A stretch of 64,000 bases of DNA from Deltaproteobacteria bacterium (GTDB lineage: Bacteria > Desulfobacterota > Deferrisomatia > Deferrisomatales > BM512). Made by a program: the position numbers and the translations under genes. Shown in pieces: positions 26,474-33,960 of this stretch. The DNA is taken from NCBI GenBank assembly GCA_030591565.1, contig JAUVAU010000001.1:110677-174676 (forward strand). Direction: 5' to 3'. Position 1 is the stretch's first letter, and the number at the start of each line of letters is the position of its first letter. The notes beneath the pieces were generated by a model. The model saw nothing but the letters and a program-made list of their open reading frames with translations, was not told the DNA's origin and searched no databases.

Positions 26474-26878
26474 ATGGATTTCAGGGTGAAGAAAAGAGAA
26501 GCGGTAACGATGGATATCACGCCGCTGGTGGACGTGGTGTTTTTGCTGCTCATCTTCTTCATGCTCTCCACCACCTTCATCGTCTCGCCCGGCATCCGCA
26601 TCAACCTGCCCGAGGCGACCGCTGAGACGGTGCGACGCGAGAGCCGCGAATTCAGGGTAAAGATCGACCCGCAGGGGACGATGATGGTCGCTGATGTGAG
26701 CATCACCATCGAAGACCTTGAGCAGCGTTTCCGCAGCGCAGCGGAGCTGGACAGGGATACCCTGGTGGTGATCGAAGCCGATGAGGTCGCCATGCACCGG
26801 TTTGTTGTCGCAGTGATGGACAGGGCCAAAACCGCCGGGCTCACCCGGCTGGCGATAGCCACCCGTCCTAAACAGTAG
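26474..26878 (+). CDS. exbD: Biopolymer transporter ExbD/TolR family
   Basis: A 134-residue protein with one N-terminal transmembrane helix containing the conserved proton-carrying Asp (ITPLVDVVFLLLIFFMLSTTF, Asp at about 21). A periplasmic domain follows. GGGGAG precedes the ATG, 4 bp after exbB. The stop codon TAG starts exactly at the TA boundary of an inverted-end repeat remnant, so the C-terminal residues (TRPKQ) border an insertion. It is the ExbB partner in the TonB energising complex. Confidence 0.92.
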   Translation: MDFRVKKREAVTMDITPLVDVVFLLLIFFMLSTTFIVSPGIRINLPEATAETVRRESREFRVKIDPQGTMMVADVSITIEDLEQRFRSAAELDRDTLVVIEADEVAMHRFVVAVMDRAKTAGLTRLAIATRPKQ

Positions 26879-26946
26879 GAGGCTCTCCGAAAAGCTCTTC
26901 TGAAGCGGGGAGTAACGCTAGTCCGGGGTTTTTCAACAAGCTCGTA
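26876..26946 (+). mobile_element. Miniature inverted-repeat element, internally deleted remnant (71 bp)
   Basis: It keeps both ends of the 4196-4442 element: TAGGAGGCTCTCCGAAAAGCTC plus GAAGCGGGGAGTAACGCTA on the left and CCGGGGTTTTTCAACAAGCTCGTA on the right. The hairpin core is missing. It fills the exbD-tonB gap and its first three bases are the exbD stop codon. Confidence 0.75.
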
Positions 26947-26957
26947 GAGGTTGACAA

Positions 26958-27806
26958 ATGCATTTCTACCGTCTGTCCGCATGGCTGGCGGTGTCCGTCG
27001 CCGTCCATGCCGTCATCATCTTCGGAGTCGCGGCCGAAAAGATACTACTCGACCCCTCCCCGGAAGAGACCCTGATAGCCGTTGAGCTGAAAGAGGAAGA
27101 GGTTGAGCTTGCGCCTCCCAAGCCCGAACCGCCTGAACCCATCAAGGAAGAGATCGCGCAGGAACCGGTGGTCCCCCCGGATTCCAGTGAACCCCCCAGC
27201 CCGGAAACGGTGACCACTGCCAAGGAATTCCAGCCCCAACTTGTTGACCGCGCCGCCTTCGGTCCCCTGCCACGCCCCACCGCGCCGCGCCCCATACGCC
27301 TCCCCTCAAGACGCCCGATGAGGTCCCTGCACTCCAGCGAGTTGCTCACCGTCAGCCGGCCCGTGCCCAGGGGAGAGATTGCCCTGCCCACGTCGCCGGG
27401 AAGGGTCAAATCACCCCCTCCGGGCGTGACCGACCGGGAGCGCAATGTCGCGCTGGCTGACAGACTGTTGGCCTCCCTTGACAGCGGTGCAGCCACCAGG
27501 GACAAGGCCCCTGAAACAATAGCTGGCCGCGAGTTGGAGATCGGCGGCGAGGTGGGAGAACATCGCAAGGTGGTCAAGAGGCCGCCACCACCCGTCGTAG
27601 ATATCGAGAACAGGGTCACCGTGGAAATTGAATTCTGGGTCGCCCCGTCGGGCGACGTGACCAGGGCGCACGCAATAAAGACCGGCGACGCCCGGCTGGA
27701 CAGGGCTGCGGTAGATTATATAAAAGGTTTTAAATTCAACGCCCTGGAAAAGGACGGCTCCGGTCGCCAGCGGGGCACCATCCGCGTGCGGTTCAGCCTC
27801 AAATAA
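26958..27806 (+). CDS. tonB: TonB family protein
   Basis: A 282-residue energy transducer. It has one N-terminal membrane helix (RLSAWLAVSVAVHAVIIFGVA) with the conserved His typical of TonB signal anchors, then a long Pro/Glu-rich spacer (PPKPEPPEPIKEEIA, PSPETV), and a C-terminal TonB domain of about 90 residues (VTVEIEFWVAPSGDVTRAHAIKTGD ... AAVDYIKGFKF). It spans the periplasm to couple proton motive force to outer-membrane receptors. GAGG precedes the ATG. No TonB-dependent receptor is in the window; the upstream TPR protein may be part of a dedicated system. Confidence 0.92.
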   Translation: MHFYRLSAWLAVSVAVHAVIIFGVAAEKILLDPSPEETLIAVELKEEEVELAPPKPEPPEPIKEEIAQEPVVPPDSSEPPSPETVTTAKEFQPQLVDRAAFGPLPRPTAPRPIRLPSRRPMRSLHSSELLTVSRPVPRGEIALPTSPGRVKSPPPGVTDRERNVALADRLLASLDSGAATRDKAPETIAGRELEIGGEVGEHRKVVKRPPPPVVDIENRVTVEIEFWVAPSGDVTRAHAIKTGDARLDRAAVDYIKGFKFNALEKDGSGRQRGTIRVRFSLK

Positions 27807-27922
27807 AATATGAATGCCACCCCCTGCGAACCCTTTGCCTAACAGCCCCTCAAAGCGTACTATTATGTAGATACGCCGGAACCCCTCCGGCGCCTCTGAC
27901 GTGATGGGTGGATGAGCCTCGA

Positions 27923-28216
27923 ATGAGCCGAAAAGAAAGAGTCGTCTACACGCTTCTACTGCTGGGTGGTGTGATAATGCTGGGAGTGGCATTTTTTGGT
28001 TCCGACGGCATACCCGAAGTGCGACGCCTTCAACGGGAGAGTGACGATCTGAAAGCCGAGATCAAGGAGCTGGAAGACCGTCAGACAACCCTCTCCGATG
28101 AAGCAAGCCTTCTCACCGACGACAAAGAAGCGATTGAACGCAGAGCCCGCGAAGAGTTTGGAATGGTGCGGGAAGGCGAGACTGTGATCCTCCTGCGTGA
28201 AAAAGGCGTGAAATGA
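27923..28216 (+). CDS. FtsB/DivIC-like septum formation initiator
   Basis: A 97-residue bitopic protein with a single N-terminal transmembrane helix (VVYTLLLLGGVIMLGVAFFG), a heptad-rich coiled coil (RLQRESDDLKAEIKELEDRQTTL) and a short conserved tail (ERRAREEFGMVREGETVILL). This is the DivIC/FtsB layout; the protein pairs with FtsL and FtsQ in the divisome. ATG at 27923 is chosen over a GTG five codons upstream. It is translationally coupled (ATGA) to the diguanylate cyclase gene. It lies about 10 kb from the dcw cluster, which encodes FtsL and FtsQ but no FtsB. Confidence 0.8.
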   Translation: MSRKERVVYTLLLLGGVIMLGVAFFGSDGIPEVRRLQRESDDLKAEIKELEDRQTTLSDEASLLTDDKEAIERRAREEFGMVREGETVILLREKGVK

Positions 28217-30318
28217 GGGGCAGGGCTGATTCCGTGAGCTTCAAAACCCTGAGGAGCAAGGGGGTGCGCATTGCCGTGCCTGCGGTCTACGCCGCGCTGC
28301 TGATGCTCAGGGTTTTTGGTGAGGAAGAGGGCACCTCCGGCACCCTTGCGCTCATTGCGCTTGCCTGTTTCACCCTCTACCTCGGCTGGCGACTGGTAGA
28401 CCTCGCAAGAACCGAAAAGGTGAAAAGCGGGACCAGGGGTGACGGTGAACTGAAGCTGACTGGCATCCTCGGCGTCGAGATCGGCTTTCTCTCCATCCTA
28501 GCGCTGGCGACGCTGCATCAGCTGTTACCCATACTCGACCCCTGGTGGTCCACCAGCCACGTCATCCTCATAGCCGGACTAGCAGCCATATTGCGCATTC
28601 CCGAGCTGATCGTCCTGCCAATTTGTGCAGTGGCGCTGGCGGTTGGGATCGAGGCCGCGTGGGAGTTCAAGTGGCTCATCGCGCTGGGCCACCTCGAAGC
28701 GGTCGGGCTGACGGTGGGGCTGGTCTTCTCCGTGGAGAGGGCCAAGCTGCACCGGGTCACCAAGTCGATGGAGCGGCTGCGCCTTGAGGCGGAGCACCTC
28801 GAAATCGGGCCGTCGGCGCAGACGGGGAGTGGGAAGAAGGGCGAGCTTACCCGGCTTAACGAGGTCCTCTACAATTACCTGAAAGAGGTCAAGATCAACA
28901 CCAACGCGCACTGCGCGGTGTTGGCCGTGCGCGCGGCCAAGGGCAACCTCTACGTGCGCGAACTGGTCAGCGACAGCGATAAGATCAGGGAAGAGGCGGG
29001 ACTTGACCTCACCGGCAGTTCCTTCGCCTGGATACTGAGAAACCGCAAGGCGCTCTCCATCGCATCCATCTCGGAGCCCGGCGACGTTCTTGGCTATTAC
29101 AGCGGCAGGGTCCCGGCAAAGAGCTTCATGGGCGTGCCGGTAATAAACGGCGAGCGCGTCGAGGGCGTGCTGGCGATAGACAGCCTTGAGGCGGGCAAAT
29201 TCAGTGACGATACCCTCTCGGTGCTAAATGTCGCCACCCATCAGGCATCGACCTTGCTCAGTCAAATTACCCAACTCGAACAGGTGAGAAGGGAAGCGCG
29301 CGACTTCAAGTGCCTGCACGACCTCGCCAAGAAGCTGGTGGATCTCGGCGGCTCGGAGGAGCTGCTCACCCTCGTGCTCAATATCGTCAACGAGAGGATC
29401 AATCCAACGTTCTCGGCGATAGTCCTCCTTGACGAGGAGGAAAACCTCAAGATTGAAAAGGTGGGAACCAAAAGGGGTGAAGAGTTCGAGGGCCGCGAGT
29501 TCGACGCAGCGCAGGGGCTGGTGGGGTGGGCGCTGGACAGCGGCCAATACCTCTACTATGAGAAGCCGCGCCCCTCGTCGCGCAGGCCAGTCTTTTCCGA
29601 CCAGGTGAAGCTCCCCGAATTCCAGACGCTCCTCATCCACCCCTTCTCACGAAAAGAGCAGCCGCTGGGCGCGCTGGTGGTGGGGCTGGACACACCGATG
29701 GCGATGGACACCTCGTCAATTGCATTCTGCGACATCCTCTGTCAGCAGATCGCGCTGGGACTATTACAAATTCGCACGATGGACAGACTGAAAGCGATGG
29801 CGACCACCGATGAGCTGACCAAGCTGAAAAATCGCCGGGTCTTCTTCTCCACCGCAGAAGAAGAGATAAAGCGCGCCAGACGTTACGTCGCCCCCCTCTC
29901 GGTCATCATCCTCGATCTTGACTACTTCAAGAAGATCAACGACACCTACGGCCACCCGGCGGGGGACGAAGTTTTGCGGAAACTGGGAGCGCTGCTCGCC
30001 GAACATGCCCGCGACACCGACCTGCCCGCACGCATCGGCGGTGAAGAGTTCGCCATGCTCCTGCCCAACACCGACGAAGAAGGCGCCAAGCGCATGGCCG
30101 AACGGATACGCAAAGCCGTCGCTGAACTGAAAGTCGTCTGGGAAAAGAGAACACTGCATATGCACATCAGCGCCGGAGTGGCCCAGGTCCTGGACGATGA
30201 AACAGCGGAGAAGATGCTGGAGCGCGCGGATCAGGCTATGTACTGCGCCAAGGAAAACGGCCGCAACAGGGTGGTGCCGTTTTCGTCGGTTAAGGAATAT
30301 CTGAGCTGGTCCGCTTAA
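28213..30318 (+). CDS. Membrane diguanylate cyclase with GAF domains
   Basis: A 701-residue protein. The N-terminal 170 residues hold about four to five hydrophobic segments. Two GAF-like sensor domains follow (about 220-380 and 385-530). The C-terminal GGDEF domain has TTDELTKLKNRRVF, DLDYFKKINDTYGHPAGDE and the active-site loop GGEEF, so it should make cyclic di-GMP from GTP. No clear RxxD inhibitory site is visible just before the loop. ATG overlaps the preceding stop (ATGA). Together with the HD-GYP protein at 11344 it gives the window both arms of c-di-GMP turnover. Confidence 0.92.
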   Translation: MRGRADSVSFKTLRSKGVRIAVPAVYAALLMLRVFGEEEGTSGTLALIALACFTLYLGWRLVDLARTEKVKSGTRGDGELKLTGILGVEIGFLSILALATLHQLLPILDPWWSTSHVILIAGLAAILRIPELIVLPICAVALAVGIEAAWEFKWLIALGHLEAVGLTVGLVFSVERAKLHRVTKSMERLRLEAEHLEIGPSAQTGSGKKGELTRLNEVLYNYLKEVKINTNAHCAVLAVRAAKGNLYVRELVSDSDKIREEAGLDLTGSSFAWILRNRKALSIASISEPGDVLGYYSGRVPAKSFMGVPVINGERVEGVLAIDSLEAGKFSDDTLSVLNVATHQASTLLSQITQLEQVRREARDFKCLHDLAKKLVDLGGSEELLTLVLNIVNERINPTFSAIVLLDEEENLKIEKVGTKRGEEFEGREFDAAQGLVGWALDSGQYLYYEKPRPSSRRPVFSDQVKLPEFQTLLIHPFSRKEQPLGALVVGLDTPMAMDTSSIAFCDILCQQIALGLLQIRTMDRLKAMATTDELTKLKNRRVFFSTAEEEIKRARRYVAPLSVIILDLDYFKKINDTYGHPAGDEVLRKLGALLAEHARDTDLPARIGGEEFAMLLPNTDEEGAKRMAERIRKAVAELKVVWEKRTLHMHISAGVAQVLDDETAEKMLERADQAMYCAKENGRNRVVPFSSVKEYLSWSA

Positions 30319-30325
30319 ATATGCC

Positions 30326-30418
30326 CGGCTCGTCTTTTCCCAGCTGGACTGTGTCGCGTGCATGCTCACCCCCTCGGCTGGCTCGGCTCGTCTTTTCCCG
30401 GCTGACTGTGTCGCGTGC
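30326..30418. repeat. Two tandem near-identical units after the GGDEF gene
   Basis: CGGCTCGTCTTTTCCC, GCTG, ACTGTGTCGCGTGC occurs at 30326-30361 and again at 30384-30418, 58 bp apart, with two small differences. No coding frame spans both. It sits at the edge of a lower-GC island. Confidence 0.65.
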
Positions 30419-30552
30419 TCGCGAACTGCCCGAGGCGTAGTGAACCTACTGCCTCTGTTGTTCGCTTGCGCGTCTCCTTGTGAGCCGGAAAAATACATTG
30501 CCGAAAGTAGCTTTTCGATGTGTTCATATCAGCAATGAGGGGAGGACTGTTT

Positions 30553-31056
30553 ATGAGCGTTTTTCGTTTCTCTTTCACTCTGATTTTGATGCTGTTCTGT
30601 ACTTTCTTTTTTGCCCAGAGCAGCGAGTGTTCGGAACTTTGTCGCTTTGATGATGGCGAACTTGTAATTTCCTACAAAGCGGCTCCTTTGAATGCTTCAC
30701 TTGAGCAGTGTGATGACGGTGACCTTTCAGGGGTTAACGAAGCCAAAAATGTGGTGAAGAAGTTTTGGGCTCGCTCAGTTCCCGAAAGGTACGGCCTATT
30801 TGCAGTTTCATATTTGGATATGCTCAAAAGGGTCTACGGCATCACTGACGAAAAAAGCTATGCAGAAAAAATTGGGGTGAGTGAACGAACATGGCAAAGC
30901 CAAGTATATGAAAAAGTATATTGGGGGGTGGGTAACTCAGCACATTTTGTGGTTTTGGCGAAATGGCACGAAGAAGGGTATGAGGGCGTCATGACGTTTA
31001 ATTTTGAATTATTTCTTGAAAGTGGAGCTTGGAAAATAGGGAATATAGTTTATTGA
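30553..31056 (+). CDS. Hypothetical exported protein, lower-GC island
   Basis: A protein of about 167 residues that I do not recognise. A signal peptide is clear (FRFSFTLILMLFCTFFFAQSSECSE). The mature part has a Cys pair, then a helical stretch (VKKFWARSVPERYGLFAVSYLDMLKRVYG) and a strand-rich end (FVVLAKWHEEGYEGVMTFNFELFLESGAWKIGNIVY) that loosely resembles NTF2-like small exported proteins. GGGGAGGA lies 8 nt before the ATG at 30553; two earlier ATGs lack such a site. Codon use and base composition are visibly more AT-rich than the neighbours, and repeats flank it on both sides, so recent acquisition is likely. Confidence 0.65.
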   Translation: MSVFRFSFTLILMLFCTFFFAQSSECSELCRFDDGELVISYKAAPLNASLEQCDDGDLSGVNEAKNVVKKFWARSVPERYGLFAVSYLDMLKRVYGITDEKSYAEKIGVSERTWQSQVYEKVYWGVGNSAHFVVLAKWHEEGYEGVMTFNFELFLESGAWKIGNIVY

Positions 31057-31263
31057 AATTAAGTTTGTGGCAGCCATAGAATTCGCCTCTGGTTTAGTTT
31101 TTGAATTTCAACTCCCCACCGAGCTGTGCAGTGAGCGGGTGAGGAGTTTTTGAGGGTCATCTTGTTTGAGGCGAAGCCGAGTTCATGACCCTCCCGAGAA
31201 CGCGAGCGGTTCCCGAAGGGAAGCACACGTGCTCGAAGGGGCGCGTCTTTGCGGAACTTTCTT

Positions 31264-31440
31264 CGCGCAAAGAAAGTTCCCTCGGGGTGCAGGGGACGAG
31301 CAGTCCCCGCATTCTATAAAACCGATCAGATGCCATCCCCCTTGCGCTACGAAATTTCCCTGTTAACGGTAAATGGGCTCCGCGCAGAGAAAGTACCCTC
31401 GGGGTGCAGGGGGCGAGCAGCCCCCGCATACAATAGAAAA
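31264..31440. repeat. Two copies of a 58-60 bp hairpin repeat
   Basis: Units at 31264-31321 and 31381-31440 share CGCGCA, GAGAAAGT, CCCTCGGGGTGCAGGGG, CGAGCAG, CCCCGCAT. Each folds into a GGGG/CCCC hairpin. They lie on the far side of the lower-GC gene from the tandem repeat at 30326. The 445-bp stretch 31057-31501 has no convincing gene. Confidence 0.7.
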
Positions 31441-31458
31441 GGCCTTCGCCAGAAGGCC
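31437..31458 (-). terminator. Intrinsic terminator of the nfeD-SPFH-DUF507 unit
   Basis: On the minus strand GGCCTTC, a TGGC loop and GAAGGCC (7 bp) is followed by TTTTCTATT. It is placed 43 bp after the last DUF507 stop codon, as expected for the end of the leftward transcript. Confidence 0.8.
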
Positions 31459-31501
31459 CTCCAAATCAAAACAAAATGGGCGAAGAGCGGCCGAAACCGC
31501 G

Positions 31502-31774
31502 TCAGAACCCCCTGCGCATAAACTCCTCCCCCACATATTTGGCGAAAAGTTCATCCCAATCCCGCGTCCCGGGTTCCACGTTGCGCGAGAGCGATTCGAT
31601 CTTGCGCCGGGCGGTGTCATGTATGGATTCCAGCACTTTCACTCCGTCGCCCACTCCCTTTTTAATGGCGACAAGCGCCGCGTTGGGGTCGGGGACTTTT
31701 ATGGCGGGGTCTTTTTCAATCGCTTTCACGGCGCGGTGCGCCATTGCGCGGACTTTTTCTTCGGAGGGGATCAT
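31502..31774 (-). CDS. DUF507 family protein (copy 2)
   Basis: A 90-residue helical protein. The N-terminus (PSEEKVRAMAHRAVKAIEKDP) and the C-terminal EEFMRRGF resemble the DUF507 family, in which the protein is often split into two adjacent short ORFs. Function is unknown. Its ATG overlaps the stop of the upstream DUF507 paralogue (ATGA), so the two are coupled and may form a heterodimer (inference). It is the last gene before the terminator. Confidence 0.75.
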   Translation of the reverse strand: MIPSEEKVRAMAHRAVKAIEKDPAIKVPDPNAALVAIKKGVGDGVKVLESIHDTARRKIESLSRNVEPGTRDWDELFAKYVGEEFMRRGF

Positions 31775-32049
31775 CTGAGCACCACCCCCTTCTCCTTGGC
31801 GAGCTTGGCTAGAATTTGCCCACGCAGTTTGCCCACGTCGGCTCCTTCGGCGCGCACGGTGGTCATGTGGGCGCGCAGTATCTTGTCCACTTCCACCATC
31901 AGCTCGTTTTCGACGTTCATTTCCTGGAGCAGCGCACGCTTTATCGTCTGCGCGATATGCGCCCGGTCGCCCCGCGCCGCGCCCTGCATCAGCAGTTCGG
32001 CGGCAGCCTTATCGGCCATCTGGTTGACGATGTTGTTGGGAATATGCAT
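31771..32049 (-). CDS. DUF507 family protein (copy 1)
   Basis: A 92-residue protein with predicted helices throughout (NIVNQMADKAAAELLMQG, HIAQTIKRALLQEMNVENELMVEVDKIL). It is similar in layout to the next gene; pairs of DUF507 genes are typical of deltaproteobacterial genomes. The start ATG has AAGGGTGA upstream, which is also the stop region of the SPFH gene 8 bp before. No function is known. Confidence 0.75.
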   Translation of the reverse strand: MHIPNNIVNQMADKAAAELLMQGAARGDRAHIAQTIKRALLQEMNVENELMVEVDKILRAHMTTVRAEGADVGKLRGQILAKLAKEKGVVLR

Positions 32050-32057
32050 CGCTCAGT

Positions 32058-32927
32058 TCACCCTTGGCCCCTGCCGATGAGCCCTTTGAGGGTGGTCTGG
32101 ATGTCGGCGGGGAGTACGATGATTTTGGCGTTGTTGGACTCGCCCAGGTTGTTCATCGCTTGAATGTAGCGCTGGCCCAGGAGATATAGCGCGGGCAGCT
32201 CCTGGTCGCTGATTGATTCGGTCACCCTCAGGATCGCATCACGGTCCGCTTCGGCCAGTATCCTTTTGGCTTCCGCCTGGCGGCGCGCGGCCTCCAGCTT
32301 GCCTTCCGCCTCCAGTATTACGGCTTCTTTCTGGCCGTCGGCCTGGGTCACTGTGGCGCGGCGTGTGCGCTCAGCAGCGGCCTGCTGCTCCATCGCCGTC
32401 TGCATCGTCCTGGATGGGTTGATGTCCTGAATTTCGACGCTCTTGACGATGATGCCCCAGTCGGCCACGTCGTCGCTTATGGATGCCTTGACCCTGCTCT
32501 TGATCATCTCACGGTTGCTGAGCGTTTCGTCCAGCGTCATCTCGCCGATGATCGAACGCAAGGAGGTCTGCACCAGGTTTTGAATTGCCAGTGCAAAATT
32601 ATCGATGCCGTAGCTGGCTTTTTCGGGGCCGACGATGTTGAGGAAGCACACCGCGTTGGTTGTGATGACGGCGTTATCCTTGGTGATGACCTCTTGGGCC
32701 GGGATGTCCATCACGATGTCCTTGGTGGTCATCTTGTAGGCGACCGAGTCGATGTAGGGAATGACGATGTTGAGGCCGGGGTTGAGCGTCTTGGTGTATT
32801 TACCCAGCCGCTCCACCACGTACTTCATACCCTGGGGCACTATGCGCACACCCATTGCTATGGTGAGGATCACCAGGACTACGAAGATGACGGCGAGGAT
32901 AAGCGCCGGAGATGTTGATATGTACAT
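32058..32927 (-). CDS. SPFH/stomatin-type membrane scaffold protein
   Basis: A 289-residue protein with an N-terminal membrane segment (ALILAVIFVVLVILTIAMGV), a band-7/SPFH domain (VPQGMKYVVERLGKYTKTLNPGLNIVIPYID ... QDINPSRTMQTAMEQQAAAERTRRA) and a long coiled coil rich in Ala/Glu (EAEGKLEAARRQAEAKRILAEADRD). It matches the QmcA/stomatin branch, which forms membrane microdomain rings and works with NfeD-type proteases or membrane partners. GGGAG lies upstream of the ATG. Its usual partner nfeD lies 358 bp upstream on the same strand, separated here by a repeat. Confidence 0.9.
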   Translation of the reverse strand: MYISTSPALILAVIFVVLVILTIAMGVRIVPQGMKYVVERLGKYTKTLNPGLNIVIPYIDSVAYKMTTKDIVMDIPAQEVITKDNAVITTNAVCFLNIVGPEKASYGIDNFALAIQNLVQTSLRSIIGEMTLDETLSNREMIKSRVKASISDDVADWGIIVKSVEIQDINPSRTMQTAMEQQAAAERTRRATVTQADGQKEAVILEAEGKLEAARRQAEAKRILAEADRDAILRVTESISDQELPALYLLGQRYIQAMNNLGESNNAKIIVLPADIQTTLKGLIGRGQG

Positions 32928-33078
32928 GATTGAAATTCTCCCTAAAAGAAGGTTGAAGTGTAATCCAGATTGTTAATAAAGGTAGACAAAAGGAAGTTAG
33001 CTGGAAAATTGTCTACTCGCAACTGTCTGTCCATATACGTACCCAGCTTACCCAGTCTGATTGATTGCTGACAAGGGT

Positions 33079-33280
33079 TGGATTTTCTTCGAGGCAAGTT
33101 TTCTGTTCTGAAAACTTGGATGCGCATTAGCGCACCTTTAGGCGAGGCCCCAGAGAGGGGGCCGAGTCCACGAGGAAGGTGATAAGAGATGACCGGAGGA
33201 ATACTTGACGTATTTCGAGGATCATTTCTTAGCCTGACGAAGTCAATCGGAGAAAAGACAGGCTTTGTCGGCAATCAGGT
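33079..33280 (+). repeat. Hairpin-rich interspersed repeat, copy C, in the nfeD-SPFH gap
   Basis: The 357-bp gap 32928-33284 holds no gene but several strong hairpins: CAAGTTTTC/GAAAACTTG (33095-33118), TGCGC/GCGCA (33121-33134) and GGCCCC/GGGGCC (33146-33163). A fourth has arms GGAATAC/GTATTTC (about 33190-33222), with ATGA and TCAT at its ends. From 33172 on it matches copy B at 7466-7590 over roughly 100 bp. The strings TATTTCGAGGATCATT and AGTCAATCGGAG are shared also with the inverted-end elements. Confidence 0.75.
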
Positions 33281-33284
33281 ATAA

Positions 33285-33731
33285 TCAGGAACGTTTTACT
33301 ATCAGGGTATTGCCGCTGTGACCCTGCACCATGATGCGGTCCCCCTCGGTGATCTCATCTTCGGTGATGAACTCCCACTCCTCCGCGCCCAGCAAGGGTA
33401 TGGAGAAACGCACCCTGCCGCGCACTCCCTCGGAGGGAGCCTTTACCACCAGGCCGGTCTGGCCCATTATCGCCTCCTTTGCCATGCCGGAGAGCGATTT
33501 ATTCTTGATCTGTGGATTGATCACCTTGAACCAGATAACCGTGAAGGCGATTGAGCTGACTGCCCAGAGGAAGACCTGGGAGGCCACCGTCATGCCAGGG
33601 GCGAAGTAGAGCACTGCGCCCGTTAGCGCCGCGCCCAGGCCAAACCAGATGATGGTGAAGGAGGTAATAAAGAGTTCCAGCCCCATCAGCGCCATGCCTG
33701 CCGCGACCCAATGCCACCATAGAAGTTCCAT
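33285..33731 (-). CDS. NfeD family membrane protein
   Basis: A short NfeD of about 148 residues. The N-terminal half has three hydrophobic segments (ELLWWHWVAAGMALMGLELFI, IIWFGLGAALTGAVLYFAPG, VASQVFLWAVSSIAFTVIWF). The C-terminal half is an OB-fold domain (GQTGLVVKAPSEGVRGRVRFS ... EGDRIMVQGHSGNTLIVKRS). NfeD proteins pair with SPFH proteins. An ATG at 33731 has GAGGG at good spacing, better than the GTG at 33746. It is the first gene of the leftward group. Confidence 0.88.
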   Translation of the reverse strand: MELLWWHWVAAGMALMGLELFITSFTIIWFGLGAALTGAVLYFAPGMTVASQVFLWAVSSIAFTVIWFKVINPQIKNKSLSGMAKEAIMGQTGLVVKAPSEGVRGRVRFSIPLLGAEEWEFITEDEITEGDRIMVQGHSGNTLIVKRS

Positions 33732-33835
33732 ACCAAAATCCCTCACAAAAAGCCTTCAAAAAAAGTGACTATCCGTGGGGATAGTTCCACAACTTGGGTC
33801 AAGCCGCAAGGTTTACCGCGTTGGAGGGGAAAACA

Positions 33836-33871
33836 ATGAGCGCGCACTCACCCCGTATCTTTTACGGTTGA
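33836..33871 (+). CDS. Possible 11-residue leader peptide ahead of pyk
   Basis: ATG at 33836 is preceded by GGAGGGG at good spacing and the frame reads MSAHSPRIFYG then TGA. It lies about 90 bp upstream of pyk on the same strand, in a region that also has an ACTATCC/GGATAGT hairpin (about 33770). The strong ribosome site is the only support; it could be chance. Confidence 0.2.
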   Translation: MSAHSPRIFYG

Positions 33872-33960
33872 CGCTTTGCAGATAAAAGGGGCTCTTTCGC
33901 TGGTGCCCGTCGAGGGGTAAGGTTGTCAAAACGAACCGGTTTTTCTTCCAAGGAGCACAG

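Noticed and set aside
31264..31440. CRISPR array
   Set aside because: Only two unequal repeat units with internal hairpins and no regular spacers; no cas genes in the window.
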